Below, in pieces: positions 50,491 to 59,338 of a DNA stretch of 64,000 nt (the first letter of the stretch is position 1; every line of letters begins with the position of its first letter). The stretch lies in assembly GCA_019116245.1 (NCBI GenBank), contig DXCC01000003.1, positions 1 to 64,000 of the forward strand, read 5' to 3'. Under the pieces are notes generated by a model, which ran no database searches, was not told where the DNA came from, and saw only the letters and a program-made list of their open reading frames with translations. Source of the DNA: Candidatus Tidjanibacter faecipullorum (GTDB lineage: Bacteria; Bacteroidota; Bacteroidia; Bacteroidales; Rikenellaceae). Made by a program: the position numbers and the translations under genes.

Positions 50491-53028
50491 TCAGAACATC
50501 ATACCCATCGAGAAGTGGAGCTTGCCTCCGTGGGGTTTCGACGACTTGGAGGTTCCGTCGAAGCCGTAGCCCCAGTCCAGACCGATCATGCCCACCATCG
50601 GCAGGTTGAGGCGGACGCCGACACCCAGCGAACGGTGTACGTTGAAGGGATCGAACTCCTCCCAGTTGCGGTAGCCGTTACCGGCCTCGGCGAAGACCAG
50701 ACCGTAGATGGTGGTCATGCCTTCGCGCATGATCGGGTAGCGGAGCTCGAGGGTATATTTGTTGTAGACATTGGCGTAGGCATAGGGATCGGTCGGGTCG
50801 TAGGGGGTCAGGTCGCCGTCCGAATAACCGCGCAGGGCGATCAGGTCCACACCGTAGATGTTGTAGCCGGTCAGACCGTCACCACCCACGTCGAAGCCCT
50901 CGAAGGGCGACTGCTTGTACTTGTTGTAGTGGCCGAGGTAGCCCATTTCGGCCCGGGCCATCAGCACGAGTTTGCGGTCGGGGGTCAGCGGCAGGAACCA
51001 CTGCGCCTTGGCCGTCCACTTGTGGTACTCGATCCATTTGTATTTCGAGGGTTCGTCGGGCGACATATTCTTGTAGTCCTTGCCGTCCCACAGCGAGTAG
51101 GGCGGGGTGAGGGTCAGCGAGAGCGAGAAGTCCGAACCGTAGCTGGGGTAGATCGGGTCGTTCACCGTACTGCGGCCGAAGATGGCCTTGAAGGTGATGA
51201 TGTTCGAGAGGCCGTTGTCGAAGTTGGAGAACATCTGCCAGTCTTTCAGATCGTAGGCCGTGTAGCCCAGCTCGTAGTACAGCGTGAAGTAAGGGTCGGG
51301 CCACGAGAGACGGCGTCCCAGTCCGGCGGCCACGCCGATCGTGCGGAAGTGGCTGTTGCCCTTGTGGAAGATGCCGCCCCACTGGTAGGAGTCGGTCTGG
51401 TTCGAGTAGTAGGCCGTGATGGTCAGGGCATTCGGCTTCTTGCCGCCCAGCCAGGGTTCCGTGAAGCTGCCCATGAAGGAGGAGTAGTAGGAACCGTTGG
51501 TCTGGGCCCGGATGACAAGCTGCTGGTTCTGGCCCTGCGGATAGGGACGCCAGGCGCCTTTCTTGAAGAAGTTCTTGATGGACAGGTTGTTCAGCTGCAG
51601 ACCGACCGAACCGACGAACATGCCGGCACCCCAGCCGCCCGAGATCTCGATCTTGTCCGAGGCCTGCTCCACCAGCGGCCAGCCGATGTCCACCAGTTCG
51701 CTCGACACGGGCTGGATCTGCGGCATGATGGAGGCGGGGTCGAAGTGCTGCATCTGGGCCAGCTGGCGCAGGGTCTGCATGAGCATGGCGCGGTTGTAGA
51801 GTTCGCCCGGACGCGTATAGATTTCGCGGCGGATCACCTCGTCGTTCACGCGGCGGTTGCCGCTGATGTCCACCTTGTTGATGGTGAAGGGTTTTCCCTC
51901 GAAGACCTTGATCTCAAGGTCGATCGAGTCCTTGCCGATGACGATCTCCGTCGGCTCGACGTAGGACATCAGATAGCCGTTGTTCTGGTACATGGAGGAG
52001 ATCTGCGTCGGGTTCTCGATGTCGGTCTCCTTGCCGATGCCCAGCCGTTCGTAGAGGGTCTTGCGGTCGTAGGTGTCGCCCGATTCGATGCCCAGCATGC
52101 TCTGGAGCAGTTCGGTCGGGTATTTCGTGTTGCCGATCCACTTGATGTTGCGGATGTAGAACTTGTCGCCCTCCTCGACCTGGATGTCGATGCCGATGCG
52201 CTTGTCGTTGATCTTGTAGACCGAGTCGCGGACGATCACGGCGTTGCGGAAACCCTGCGAATTGTAGAGGTCGAGGATGTTCTCCTTGTCCTCCTCGAAG
52301 TTGTCCTCGTTGAACTTGAAGGACTGGAAGATGTTGAGATTGACCTGGTGGGTCTTCTTCATGGCGCGCCGCAGCCGCTTGTCGTCGAATTCGTTGTTGC
52401 CCTCGAAGCCGATGGCGCCGATCTTGACGCGGTTGTGCTTGTTGACCACGAAGGTGACGTTCACCGCATTGCGCACCACCGAGTCGTTCTCGATGCGCGG
52501 CCGGACCTCCACGTTGCGGAAGCCCTTGTCGATGAAGTGTTTCTTGATGAGGGTGATGTTTTTCTCCAGCGCGTAGTCCGACAGTTCCGTACCGCGTTTG
52601 AGTTTCAGGTTTTCGGTCAGGGTCGAGGCCTCGCCCTTGCGGATGCCCTCGAAGTTCCAGCTGTACACCCTCGGCCGCTCGGCCAGGTAGATCTGGATGT
52701 TGACCTTGTCTTCGGGCAGGAATTCGGCGATCACCTTCACGTCCGAGAAGTAGCGCTGGTTCCACAGGCGGGTGATGGCCTCGGCGATGCTCTCGCCGGG
52801 AATGGTGATCTGCTCGCCGCGGTGCAGACCGGTCGAGGCGGTGAGGATATTGGTGTCGAGGTATTTGACGCCGAAGATCTGCACGTCGTTGATCGTGTAG
52901 GTTTTCGGTTCGCCGTAGTTCAGCATCGGCGCTTCTTCGCCCGGAGTCGCTTCGGTCGGGGCCTGGGCGACGGCGTTCCAGAAGGTGAGGGACAGGAGGA
53001 AAAGGAGTGCCGGGATTGCCTTTCTCAT
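50491..53028 (-). CDS. bamA: Outer-membrane protein assembly factor BamA
   Basis: 845 residues: signal peptide (to about residue 21), an N-terminal extension rich in Glu/Pro, then five POTRA-like repeats (first about 40-110; later ones with VNVTFVVNKHNRVKIGAIGF and KPFTINKVDISGNRRVNDEV), and a C-terminal 16-strand barrel with GGWGAGMFVGSVGLQL and the final strand KLHFSMGMMF ending in Phe. The lid-lock V-R-G-(Y/F) motif appears as LRGYSDGDL. It inserts beta-barrel proteins into the outer membrane, including the TonB receptor and DUF3575 barrels of this window. It lies between uppS and two ompH genes. Confidence 0.96.
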   Translation of the reverse strand: MRKAIPALLFLLSLTFWNAVAQAPTEATPGEEAPMLNYGEPKTYTINDVQIFGVKYLDTNILTASTGLHRGEQITIPGESIAEAITRLWNQRYFSDVKVIAEFLPEDKVNIQIYLAERPRVYSWNFEGIRKGEASTLTENLKLKRGTELSDYALEKNITLIKKHFIDKGFRNVEVRPRIENDSVVRNAVNVTFVVNKHNRVKIGAIGFEGNNEFDDKRLRRAMKKTHQVNLNIFQSFKFNEDNFEEDKENILDLYNSQGFRNAVIVRDSVYKINDKRIGIDIQVEEGDKFYIRNIKWIGNTKYPTELLQSMLGIESGDTYDRKTLYERLGIGKETDIENPTQISSMYQNNGYLMSYVEPTEIVIGKDSIDLEIKVFEGKPFTINKVDISGNRRVNDEVIRREIYTRPGELYNRAMLMQTLRQLAQMQHFDPASIMPQIQPVSSELVDIGWPLVEQASDKIEISGGWGAGMFVGSVGLQLNNLSIKNFFKKGAWRPYPQGQNQQLVIRAQTNGSYYSSFMGSFTEPWLGGKKPNALTITAYYSNQTDSYQWGGIFHKGNSHFRTIGVAAGLGRRLSWPDPYFTLYYELGYTAYDLKDWQMFSNFDNGLSNIITFKAIFGRSTVNDPIYPSYGSDFSLSLTLTPPYSLWDGKDYKNMSPDEPSKYKWIEYHKWTAKAQWFLPLTPDRKLVLMARAEMGYLGHYNKYKQSPFEGFDVGGDGLTGYNIYGVDLIALRGYSDGDLTPYDPTDPYAYANVYNKYTLELRYPIMREGMTTIYGLVFAEAGNGYRNWEEFDPFNVHRSLGVGVRLNLPMVGMIGLDWGYGFDGTSKSSKPHGGKLHFSMGMMF

Positions 53029-53085
53029 TGGTAGCTAGGTATGGACAAAAAACGGGTTGGCGGGTTTCAGTGGTTCTGCGGTCGG

Positions 53086-53829
53086 TCAGTGGACGGGTTG
53101 CGGGTCGGCCTCTTCCACCTTGCCGAAGCGGCGGTGGCGTTTGGCAAATTCGGTCAGAGCGGCCTCGAAGTCGGCGTTGCCGAAGTCGGGCCAGTAGACG
53201 GGGGTGAAGTAGAGCTCGCTGTAGGCTCCCTGCCACAGCAGGAAGTTGCTCAGCCGCTGTTCCCGGCCCGTGCGGATAATCAGGTCGGGATCGGGCACGC
53301 CGTGCGTGTAGAGTTCCTCTTCGATGGTCCGGGGGGTGATCTCCTCCGGGGAGAGCCGGCCGTCGGCCACGCGCCGGGCAATGCGGCGGGCGGCGCGGGT
53401 GAGCTCGTCGCGTGAGCTGTAGTTGATGCACAGGAGCAGATTCAGCGAGGTGCCCTGCGCCGTGTCGCGTTCGATCAGGGCGATGTGGTCGTTCACCTTC
53501 TGCGACATCCGGTCGCGGTCGCCGATCACCTGCACCCGGACGCCTCCTTCCTGCAGTTCGGGCAACTCGTTGATGATGCTGCGGCAGAGCAGCTCCATCA
53601 GCATGTCCACCTCTTCCTGGGGGCGGCCCCAGTTTTCGGTCGAGAAGACATAGAGCGTCAGGTAGCGGATGCCGGGATTCTGTGCGGCGGTGCGGACGAT
53701 GGTCCGCACGGTGTTCACGCCGGCCTGATGGCCTTCGTAGCGTTCAAGGCCGCGTTCCCGGGCCCATCGGCCGTTTCCGTCCATGATGATGGCCACGTGT
53801 GCGGGTACTCTGTCCGTCGTATTGCTCAT
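53086..53829 (-). CDS. uppS: Isoprenyl transferase (undecaprenyl diphosphate synthase) UppS
   Basis: 247 residues from the Met at 53829; the upstream frame would extend through the promoter. Motifs are HVAIIMDGNGRWARERGLER (catalytic Asp in MDGNGRW), GHQAGVNTVR, LTLYVFSTENWGRP and the C-terminal PDLIIRTGREQRLSNFLLWQ. It makes the C55 lipid carrier precursor for peptidoglycan and O-antigen from IPP and FPP. First gene of the uppS-bamA-ompH-ompH run, 57 bases before bamA. Confidence 0.96.
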   Translation of the reverse strand: MSNTTDRVPAHVAIIMDGNGRWARERGLERYEGHQAGVNTVRTIVRTAAQNPGIRYLTLYVFSTENWGRPQEEVDMLMELLCRSIINELPELQEGGVRVQVIGDRDRMSQKVNDHIALIERDTAQGTSLNLLLCINYSSRDELTRAARRIARRVADGRLSPEEITPRTIEEELYTHGVPDPDLIIRTGREQRLSNFLLWQGAYSELYFTPVYWPDFGNADFEAALTEFAKRHRRFGKVEEADPQPVH

Positions 53830-53866
53830 GTTGCTTTCGGTCTGGTAAAAAGTGCGAATGAATCTA

Positions 53867-53874
53867 CAAATATA
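53867..53874 (-). promoter_or_regulatory. Bacteroidota -7 box for uppS-bamA cluster
   Basis: CAAATATA reads TATATTTG on the minus strand, a full TAnnTTTG match ~38 bases before the uppS start. Confidence 0.55.
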
Positions 53875-53964
53875 ATACGATTTGGGCGGATACACGCTAT
53901 GCCGATTCGTTTTTCACATTTCGGCGGGCACGTGAGACGCCCCTCGGCGGTGTACGGGCGGTCG

Positions 53965-54843
53965 TTACCGACCATTCTCCCAGCCGTCGAGTCCCCACAT
54001 CATTTTATTCCTTAACGTGTCGTAGAAGGATATATTTTGCAGGTTGGCCAAAAAAACGGGTTTCTCGGCCTTGCAGACGGTGAAGGTCGCTCCGGCGGCG
54101 ATCTGGAAGGAGCGGTTGTCGAGGCTGGCCGCGGTGTAGGGGGCGCGGCTGTTGACGCACAGGGTGACCCGGGCCGTATCGGGAATCACCACCGGACGCA
54201 TGGTCAGGTTGTGGGGGGCGATCGGGGCGATGACGAAGCAGCCGCACATCGGATCGACGATCGGGCCGCCGACGCTCAGCGAGTAGGCCGTCGAACCGGT
54301 GGGGGTGGAGATCAGCACGCCGTCGCCGCGGTAGGTGGTCAGTTTGCGGCCGTCCACGAAGACGTCCGTATAGGTCATGTTGATTTCGGTGCGGTGGATC
54401 GAAAATTCGTTCAGCGCATAGGGGTGTTCCGCGATGCGGACGTCCTGGCTTTCGACGTGGAGCATGGTGCGCGGCTGGACTTCGTAGCGTCCGGCGCGCA
54501 GCTCGTCGAAGACGGAGGCCATCTCCTCGCGGGGGGTGCAGGCGAGAAAACCCAGGTGGCCGTAGTTGATGCCCAGGATCGGCATGTCGTAGCCGTAGGC
54601 CAGGCGCACGGCCTCCAGAAACGTGCCGTCGCCGCCGTAGCTCAGCATGACGGCTCCCTCGGCCAGTTCGGACGACACGGTGTCGTAGAGGCGGGCGGCG
54701 GGCAGCTCCCGGGCGAGGGTGCGGGCGAAGGGACGGTTGACGTACCAGTCGAAACCGCTGGCGGCGAGGGCGTCCAGTATATCATTCAATTCCGGAGCGG
54801 TGAGTCCGAGACCCGGTCGCGAGAAGAGAATAATTTTATTCAT
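53965..54843 (-). CDS. nadK: NAD kinase
   Basis: 292 residues with the NAD kinase signatures: LSYGGDGTFLEAVRLA (GGDG motif, about 68-83), ILGINYGHLGFLA, ALNEFSIHR, the donor-site STPTGSTAYSLSVGGPIV and the C-terminal PVVIPDTARVTL. It phosphorylates NAD to NADP in the cytosol and is often next to pdxJ in Bacteroidota, as here (divergent). It is separated from uppS by 135 bases. Confidence 0.96.
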   Translation of the reverse strand: MNKIILFSRPGLGLTAPELNDILDALAASGFDWYVNRPFARTLARELPAARLYDTVSSELAEGAVMLSYGGDGTFLEAVRLAYGYDMPILGINYGHLGFLACTPREEMASVFDELRAGRYEVQPRTMLHVESQDVRIAEHPYALNEFSIHRTEINMTYTDVFVDGRKLTTYRGDGVLISTPTGSTAYSLSVGGPIVDPMCGCFVIAPIAPHNLTMRPVVIPDTARVTLCVNSRAPYTAASLDNRSFQIAAGATFTVCKAEKPVFLANLQNISFYDTLRNKMMWGLDGWENGR

Positions 54844-54857
54844 GTTGCATTTTTTAA

Positions 54858-54865
54858 TACCTTTA
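54858..54865 (+). promoter_or_regulatory. Possible -7 box for pdxJ-cca
   Basis: TACCTTTA differs from TAnnTTTG only at the last base, ~75 bases before the pdxJ start. It lies within the short divergent nadK-pdxJ region. Confidence 0.3.
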
Positions 54866-54940
54866 CGGGCGCAAACGGAACGGCCCGGCGCGCGGTGCGG
54901 ACGACCGTCCGCTTGCAGGGTTTCCTAAATCGTTGAGAGT

Positions 54941-55657
54941 ATGACGAAATTGAGTGTAAATATAAACAAGATCGCCGTAATACGCAATTCGCGTGGCGGA
55001 AATCTGCCCGACGTGATCGAGGCCGCCCGCCGCATCAAGGGGTTCGGTGCACAGGGCATCACGGTGCATCCCCGACCCGACGAACGTCACATCCGGTACA
55101 GCGACGTGCGCCAGTTGAAAAAGGTGGTCACCACCGAGTTCAACATCGAGGGCAATCCCTTCGATCCCTTCTGCGATCTGGTGATGGAGGTGGTTCCGAC
55201 CCAGGTGACTCTGGTGCCCGACGCACGCGACGCCATCACCTCCAACGCGGGTTGGGACACGGTCAAGTACCGCGATTTCCTGCGCGAGAAGGCCGAGATG
55301 TTCCACAGCAAGGGCATCCGCGTGTCGATCTTTGTCAATCCCGACATCGAGATGGTGCGCGGTGCCGTCGCGTGCGGCACCGACCGCATCGAACTCTATA
55401 CCGAGGCGTACGCTTCGGGCTATGCGGCCGACCGCGAGGCGGCCATCCGCGACTATGTCGTCGCCGCCGAGGAGGCGCAGCGGCTCGGCCTGGGTGTCAA
55501 TGCGGGGCATGACCTCAATCTGGACAACCTGCGCTATTTCATTTCGCGCATTCCCTTCACGGCCGAGGTGTCTATTGGCCATGCGTTGATCTCCGACGCC
55601 CTCTATCTCGGCCTGGAGACCACCGTACATCGTTATCTGGAGGAGGTACAGGGATAA
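54941..55657 (+). CDS. pdxJ: Pyridoxine 5'-phosphate synthase PdxJ
   Basis: 238 residues of the PdxJ TIM barrel. It begins [20 protein letters not shown]. Conserved parts are [39 protein letters not shown] and the final [18 protein letters not shown]. It condenses 3-amino-2-oxopropyl phosphate with DXP to make pyridoxine phosphate. The cca gene starts 5 bases after the stop, so the two are co-transcribed. Confidence 0.97.
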   Translation: MTKLSVNINKIAVIRNSRGGNLPDVIEAARRIKGFGAQGITVHPRPDERHIRYSDVRQLKKVVTTEFNIEGNPFDPFCDLVMEVVPTQVTLVPDARDAITSNAGWDTVKYRDFLREKAEMFHSKGIRVSIFVNPDIEMVRGAVACGTDRIELYTEAYASGYAADREAAIRDYVVAAEEAQRLGLGVNAGHDLNLDNLRYFISRIPFTAEVSIGHALISDALYLGLETTVHRYLEEVQG

Positions 55658-55662
55658 TCCGC

Positions 55663-57060
55663 ATGCCGCTCTCGTTACCCATATTCGGGCGTATCTCCCG
55701 CATCGTCGACACGATGGGGGTGGAGGCCTATGTGATCGGCGGTTACGTGCGCGACTACTACCTCGGACGGCGCTGTACCGACATCGACGTGGTCGTGGTG
55801 GGCAGCGGCATCGAGGTGGCCCGTGCACTGGCGCGTGAGGTGGGGACCAACGTGACGGTCTTCAAGCGGTTCGGCACGGCCATGCTCCACGCCGACGGAC
55901 TGGAGGTCGAGTTCGTGGGGGCCCGCAAGGAGTCCTATTCGCCCGATTCGCGCAAACCGGCCGTCGAGGAGGGTACGCTACGTGACGACCAGCTGCGGCG
56001 CGACTTCACGATCAATGCGCTGGCGTGGTCGCTCAACGGGACTACCTTCGGCCAGCTGGTCGATCCGTTCGGCGGCATGGCCGATCTGGAGGCCTGCATC
56101 ATCCGCACCCCCTGCGATCCCGACGTCACCTTTTCGGACGATCCGCTGCGCATGATGCGCGCCGTGCGGTTCGCCACCCAGCTCGGATTCGACATCGCGC
56201 CGGAGACGTTCGAGGCGATTGAACGCAACCGCGAACGGATCGGCATCGTCTCCCGCGAGCGGATCATTACCGAGATCAACAAGATGGTGGCCTCGCCGGT
56301 GCCCTCGATCGGTTTCGACCTGATGGACCGGACGGGGCTGCTGCCCCTGGTCTTTCCCGAGTTGAGCCGCCTCAAGGGCGTGGAGCGGCGCGGCGTGCAT
56401 GCCCACAAGGACAACTTTGTGCACACGCTCATGGTGCTGGACAACGTGGCGCGGCAGAGCGACAACCTGTGGCTGCGCTGGGCGGCCATCCTGCACGACA
56501 TCGGCAAACCGGCCACCAAGGCCTACCTGCCCGCCGTGGGGTGGACGTTCCATGGTCACGAAGTGGTGGGGGCCCGCATGGTGCCGGAGATCTTCCGGCG
56601 GATGAAACTGCCGCTGAACGAGCACATGAAATATGTCCGCAAACTGGTGTCGCTTCACCTGCGGCCGATCATCCTGTCCGAGGATGCGGTGACCGATTCG
56701 GCGGTGCGGCGCCTGCTCTTCGAGGCGGGAGACGACATCGACGACCTGATGACTCTTTGCGAGGCGGACATCACTTCGGGGGACGAGCGCAAGGTGAAAC
56801 GCTATCTGAAGAATTTTGCCATCGTGCGCCGCAAGCTCCGCGAGATTGAGGAGAAGGATCGCGTGCGCAACTTCCAGCCGCCCGTCACCGGCGAGCTGAT
56901 CATGGCGACCTACGGCATTCCGCCCGGGCGCGTGGTGGGCGAGATCAAGGAGGAGATCAAGGAGGCGATTCTGGACGGCCGCATTGCCAATGATTACGAC
57001 CAGGCCTATGCCATGATGGAAGAGCTGGCCCGGCAGCACGGGCTGACCCGCAAATCGTAA
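55663..57060 (+). CDS. cca: CCA tRNA nucleotidyltransferase with HD domain
   Basis: 465 residues. The nucleotidyltransferase head has YVIGGYVRDYYLGRRCTDID (metal-binding D-x-D), RRDFTINALAWSL and FSDDPLRMMRAVRFATQLGF. An HD phosphohydrolase domain follows with HAHKDNFVHTLMVLDN and LHDIGKPATK. The C-terminal helices end near LARQHGL. It adds or repairs the 3' CCA of tRNAs, which is needed here since the tRNA-Leu gene does not encode CCA. It ends before a strong hairpin. Confidence 0.94.
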   Translation: MPLSLPIFGRISRIVDTMGVEAYVIGGYVRDYYLGRRCTDIDVVVVGSGIEVARALAREVGTNVTVFKRFGTAMLHADGLEVEFVGARKESYSPDSRKPAVEEGTLRDDQLRRDFTINALAWSLNGTTFGQLVDPFGGMADLEACIIRTPCDPDVTFSDDPLRMMRAVRFATQLGFDIAPETFEAIERNRERIGIVSRERIITEINKMVASPVPSIGFDLMDRTGLLPLVFPELSRLKGVERRGVHAHKDNFVHTLMVLDNVARQSDNLWLRWAAILHDIGKPATKAYLPAVGWTFHGHEVVGARMVPEIFRRMKLPLNEHMKYVRKLVSLHLRPIILSEDAVTDSAVRRLLFEAGDDIDDLMTLCEADITSGDERKVKRYLKNFAIVRRKLREIEEKDRVRNFQPPVTGELIMATYGIPPGRVVGEIKEEIKEAILDGRIANDYDQAYAMMEELARQHGLTRKS

Positions 57061-57113
57061 CCGGTCCGGCGGAAAGCGGACCGACAACCTTCCGAAACAT
57101 GTCCCGAAATCAT

Positions 57114-57152
57114 ACGAGGGGCGGAATCCTGTCGCAGGATTCCGCCCCTCGT
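57114..57152. terminator. Bidirectional terminator between cca and obg
   Basis: An 18-bp perfect stem (57114-57131 with 57135-57152) has a 3-base loop, between two convergent genes. Followed by TGTTTGTT on the plus strand. Confidence 0.85.
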
Positions 57153-57173
57153 TGTTTGTTGTCCGGCCGGAGG

Positions 57174-58175
57174 CTATCGGTTCTCGCGCTGGAGCGCCTC
57201 CCAGAGGGCATCCTTCAGCTGGGGAATGTTCATGCCGCTGACCGACGAGATGAAGGTTGTCTGGATCCCTTCGGGCAACCGGTCGCGGAGGGCGGCCAGT
57301 TCCGGTTCGCCGACCGTGTCGCACTTGGTGATGGCCAGCAGCCGCTCCTTGTCGAGCAGTTCGGGATTGTAGAGGGTCAGCTCGTTGAGCAGGATCTCGT
57401 ATTCGGCCCGGATATCCTCGCTCGTAGCGGGAATCATGAAGAGCAGGATCGAGTTCCGCTCGATGTGGCGCAGGAAACGGGTGCCGAGTCCCTTGCCCGT
57501 GTGGGCGCCCTCGATGATGCCCGGAATGTCGGCCATCACGAACGAGTGGCCGTCGCGTACGGCCACGATGCCGAGGTTTGGCTCGAGGGTGGTGAAGGCG
57601 TAGTCGGCAATCTTGGGTTTGGCGGCCGACACTACCGACAGCAGCGTCGATTTGCCGGCGTTGGGGAAGCCGACCAGTCCCACGTCGGCCAACACCTTCA
57701 GTTCGAGAATGAAGGCGCCCTCCTGGCGCGGTTCGCCCGGCTGGGCATAGCGCGGCGCCTGGTTGGTGGCCGTCTTGAAGTGCCAGTTGCCCAGACCGCC
57801 GCGGCCGCCGGCCAGCAGGACGAGCTCCTGGCCGTCTTCGGTCACTTCGCCGATGAGTTCGCCCGTGTCGGCATCGCGCGCCACGGTACCCAGCGGAACG
57901 GGAATGATGGCGTCTTCGCCGCTTTTGCCCGAACTGCGGGCGCCCGAACCCGACTCGCCGTCCTTGGCAAAGATGTGGCGCTGGTATTTGAGGTGGATGA
58001 GGGTCCAGTACTGGCTGTTGCCGCGCAGGATGACGCTGCCGCCCCGTCCGCCGTCGCCGCCGTCAGGGCCGCCGAAAGCCACGAATTTCTCGCGGCGGAA
58101 GTGGGCCGAACCGGCTCCGCCTGCGCCCGAACGGGCAAATATCTTGACGTAATCTACAAAGTTGGATGATGCCAT
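57174..58175 (-). CDS. obg: Obg family GTPase
   Basis: 333 residues from the Met at 58175; upstream residues in the same frame cross the promoter. The glycine-rich Obg fold is at the N-terminus ([32 protein letters not shown]). A G-domain follows with [11 protein letters not shown] (P-loop), the switch region ending [18 protein letters not shown] and an N-T-K-x-D motif present as ITKCD. The Obg C-terminal domain of longer members is absent, as usual in Bacteroidota. It supports 50S ribosome assembly and stress control. Confidence 0.94.
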   Translation of the reverse strand: MASSNFVDYVKIFARSGAGGAGSAHFRREKFVAFGGPDGGDGGRGGSVILRGNSQYWTLIHLKYQRHIFAKDGESGSGARSSGKSGEDAIIPVPLGTVARDADTGELIGEVTEDGQELVLLAGGRGGLGNWHFKTATNQAPRYAQPGEPRQEGAFILELKVLADVGLVGFPNAGKSTLLSVVSAAKPKIADYAFTTLEPNLGIVAVRDGHSFVMADIPGIIEGAHTGKGLGTRFLRHIERNSILLFMIPATSEDIRAEYEILLNELTLYNPELLDKERLLAITKCDTVGEPELAALRDRLPEGIQTTFISSVSGMNIPQLKDALWEALQRENR

Positions 58176-58219
58176 GGTGTTGGGTGTCGCCCTGGTGGCG
58201 AACGGTATGTTGTCGGGTA

Positions 58220-58227
58220 CAAATATA
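58220..58227 (-). promoter_or_regulatory. Bacteroidota -7 box for obg
   Basis: CAAATATA reads TATATTTG on the minus strand, ~45 bases before the obg start. Confidence 0.5.
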
Positions 58228-58353
58228 GCGATTCCTCGCGGAACCACCGCCTGCATCCGGCTGCGTTCGGTCCGTCCCGACGGAACTGTGAAAAAAATGA
58301 GATGGAAGATCAAAATTGTGTTTAAAAATAGTACAATATATACATATAGTGTG

Positions 58354-58361
58354 TAAATTTG
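58354..58361 (+). promoter_or_regulatory. Bacteroidota -7 box for AraC-type gene
   Basis: TAAATTTG fits TAnnTTTG. It lies 36 bases before the first ATG and 72 before the second candidate, in an AT-rich stretch. Confidence 0.5.
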
Positions 58362-58396
58362 CATATATCAATGCGTGAAGAAAGGGCGTAGCCGGG

Positions 58397-59263
58397 ATGC
58401 GGGCGCCGCAAGTGGAACTTAATGCAGCATGGATGACGGAACAGAAAGTAAGAACGGATGATTTGCTGATCGCCTGCCGTGTGGGCCGGTTTGCGATCGG
58501 AGAGTGGAAACTGGAGGCGGAACAGACCGCGGAAGGGGTATTTGCCGAGCGAACCATACTATTGGTTACGGAGGGAAAGGGGCAGTTCATGTGCGGTGAG
58601 CGTCATCCGGTGGCTATCGAGCCGGAGCGGATTGTGGTCTGCCCGAGCGACTGTTCCTTCCGTTTGGAGGCAGAAACCCCCGTATGTGTTACTGCCGTAC
58701 GGATTGACGGCATCAATTTTACCCGCAGCGCGATTTGGGCGCGTTCGTCCGAAGCGTTGGCAAACGGCATTCTGCCGATGAAACCGGTGATCCGCACCTA
58801 TACCGACGGGTTGCGCACCTGCACGGCGGCCGGCCTGGCAGACGACACCTTCACGCGGCTCAAGGCCTGCGAGTTGCTCTATCTGCTGCGGGTTTCCTAT
58901 CCGGAGGTGGCGTTCGGTTCGCTGGAGTCGGGCAGCGTGCGCGACGCGGAGTTTGTCCGGCTGGTGGAGCAGAACTGGAACAAGGTGAAGAACAAGGCCG
59001 AACTGGCGGCCGTCACGGGATTGAGCATTTCCCACCTCGGGGTCAAGTTCCGCGAGGTGTTCGGCGTGCCGCCCTATCGGTGGCTGACCGAGCGGCGGTG
59101 CGAAGCGATTTTCCACCGGCTCGTCTATGGTCAGGACTCCTTCCGGCAGATCGGGGCCGATTTCCATTTCCGGTCAGCCCAGCACTTCAACGACTTCTGC
59201 AAGAAACATTTTGGAGCCACACCCGGCGTGGTCCGGCGTACGCGGGGTGTCGTGAACCGTTGA
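58397..59263 (+). CDS. AraC family transcriptional regulator
   Basis: Up to 288 residues. The N-terminal ~150 residues form a cupin-like sensory region with ILLVTEGKGQFMCGERHPVA. The C-terminal ~100 are an AraC/XylS double helix-turn-helix: NKAELAAVTGLSISHLGVKF (first HTH), then FRQIGADFHFRSAQHFNDFC with KKHFGATPGVVRR (second HTH). The start may be the Met at 58433 (MTEQKV) rather than 58397. Its own targets and effector are unknown; the neighbours are housekeeping genes, so it is probably an orphan regulator. Confidence 0.9.
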   Translation: MRAPQVELNAAWMTEQKVRTDDLLIACRVGRFAIGEWKLEAEQTAEGVFAERTILLVTEGKGQFMCGERHPVAIEPERIVVCPSDCSFRLEAETPVCVTAVRIDGINFTRSAIWARSSEALANGILPMKPVIRTYTDGLRTCTAAGLADDTFTRLKACELLYLLRVSYPEVAFGSLESGSVRDAEFVRLVEQNWNKVKNKAELAAVTGLSISHLGVKFREVFGVPPYRWLTERRCEAIFHRLVYGQDSFRQIGADFHFRSAQHFNDFCKKHFGATPGVVRRTRGVVNR

Positions 59264-59283
59264 TCGGTTCCATGGTTTATACG

Positions 59284-59317
59284 ACAGGCCGCCTGAATCC
59301 ATGTTCAGGCGGCCTGT
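59284..59317. terminator. Bidirectional terminator between AraC-type gene and lepA
   Basis: A 14-bp perfect stem (59284-59297 with 59304-59317) has a 6-base loop and lies between two convergent genes. Confidence 0.8.
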
Positions 59318-59338
59318 TCCGTCTTGTGGCGTGTGTGG

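Noticed and set aside
50398..53034. Long plus-strand open frame opposite bamA (878 codons)
   Set aside because: It is the GC-rich shadow of bamA; bamA has full motifs and family length, while this frame is Val/Asp/Gly/His-rich with no recognisable domain.
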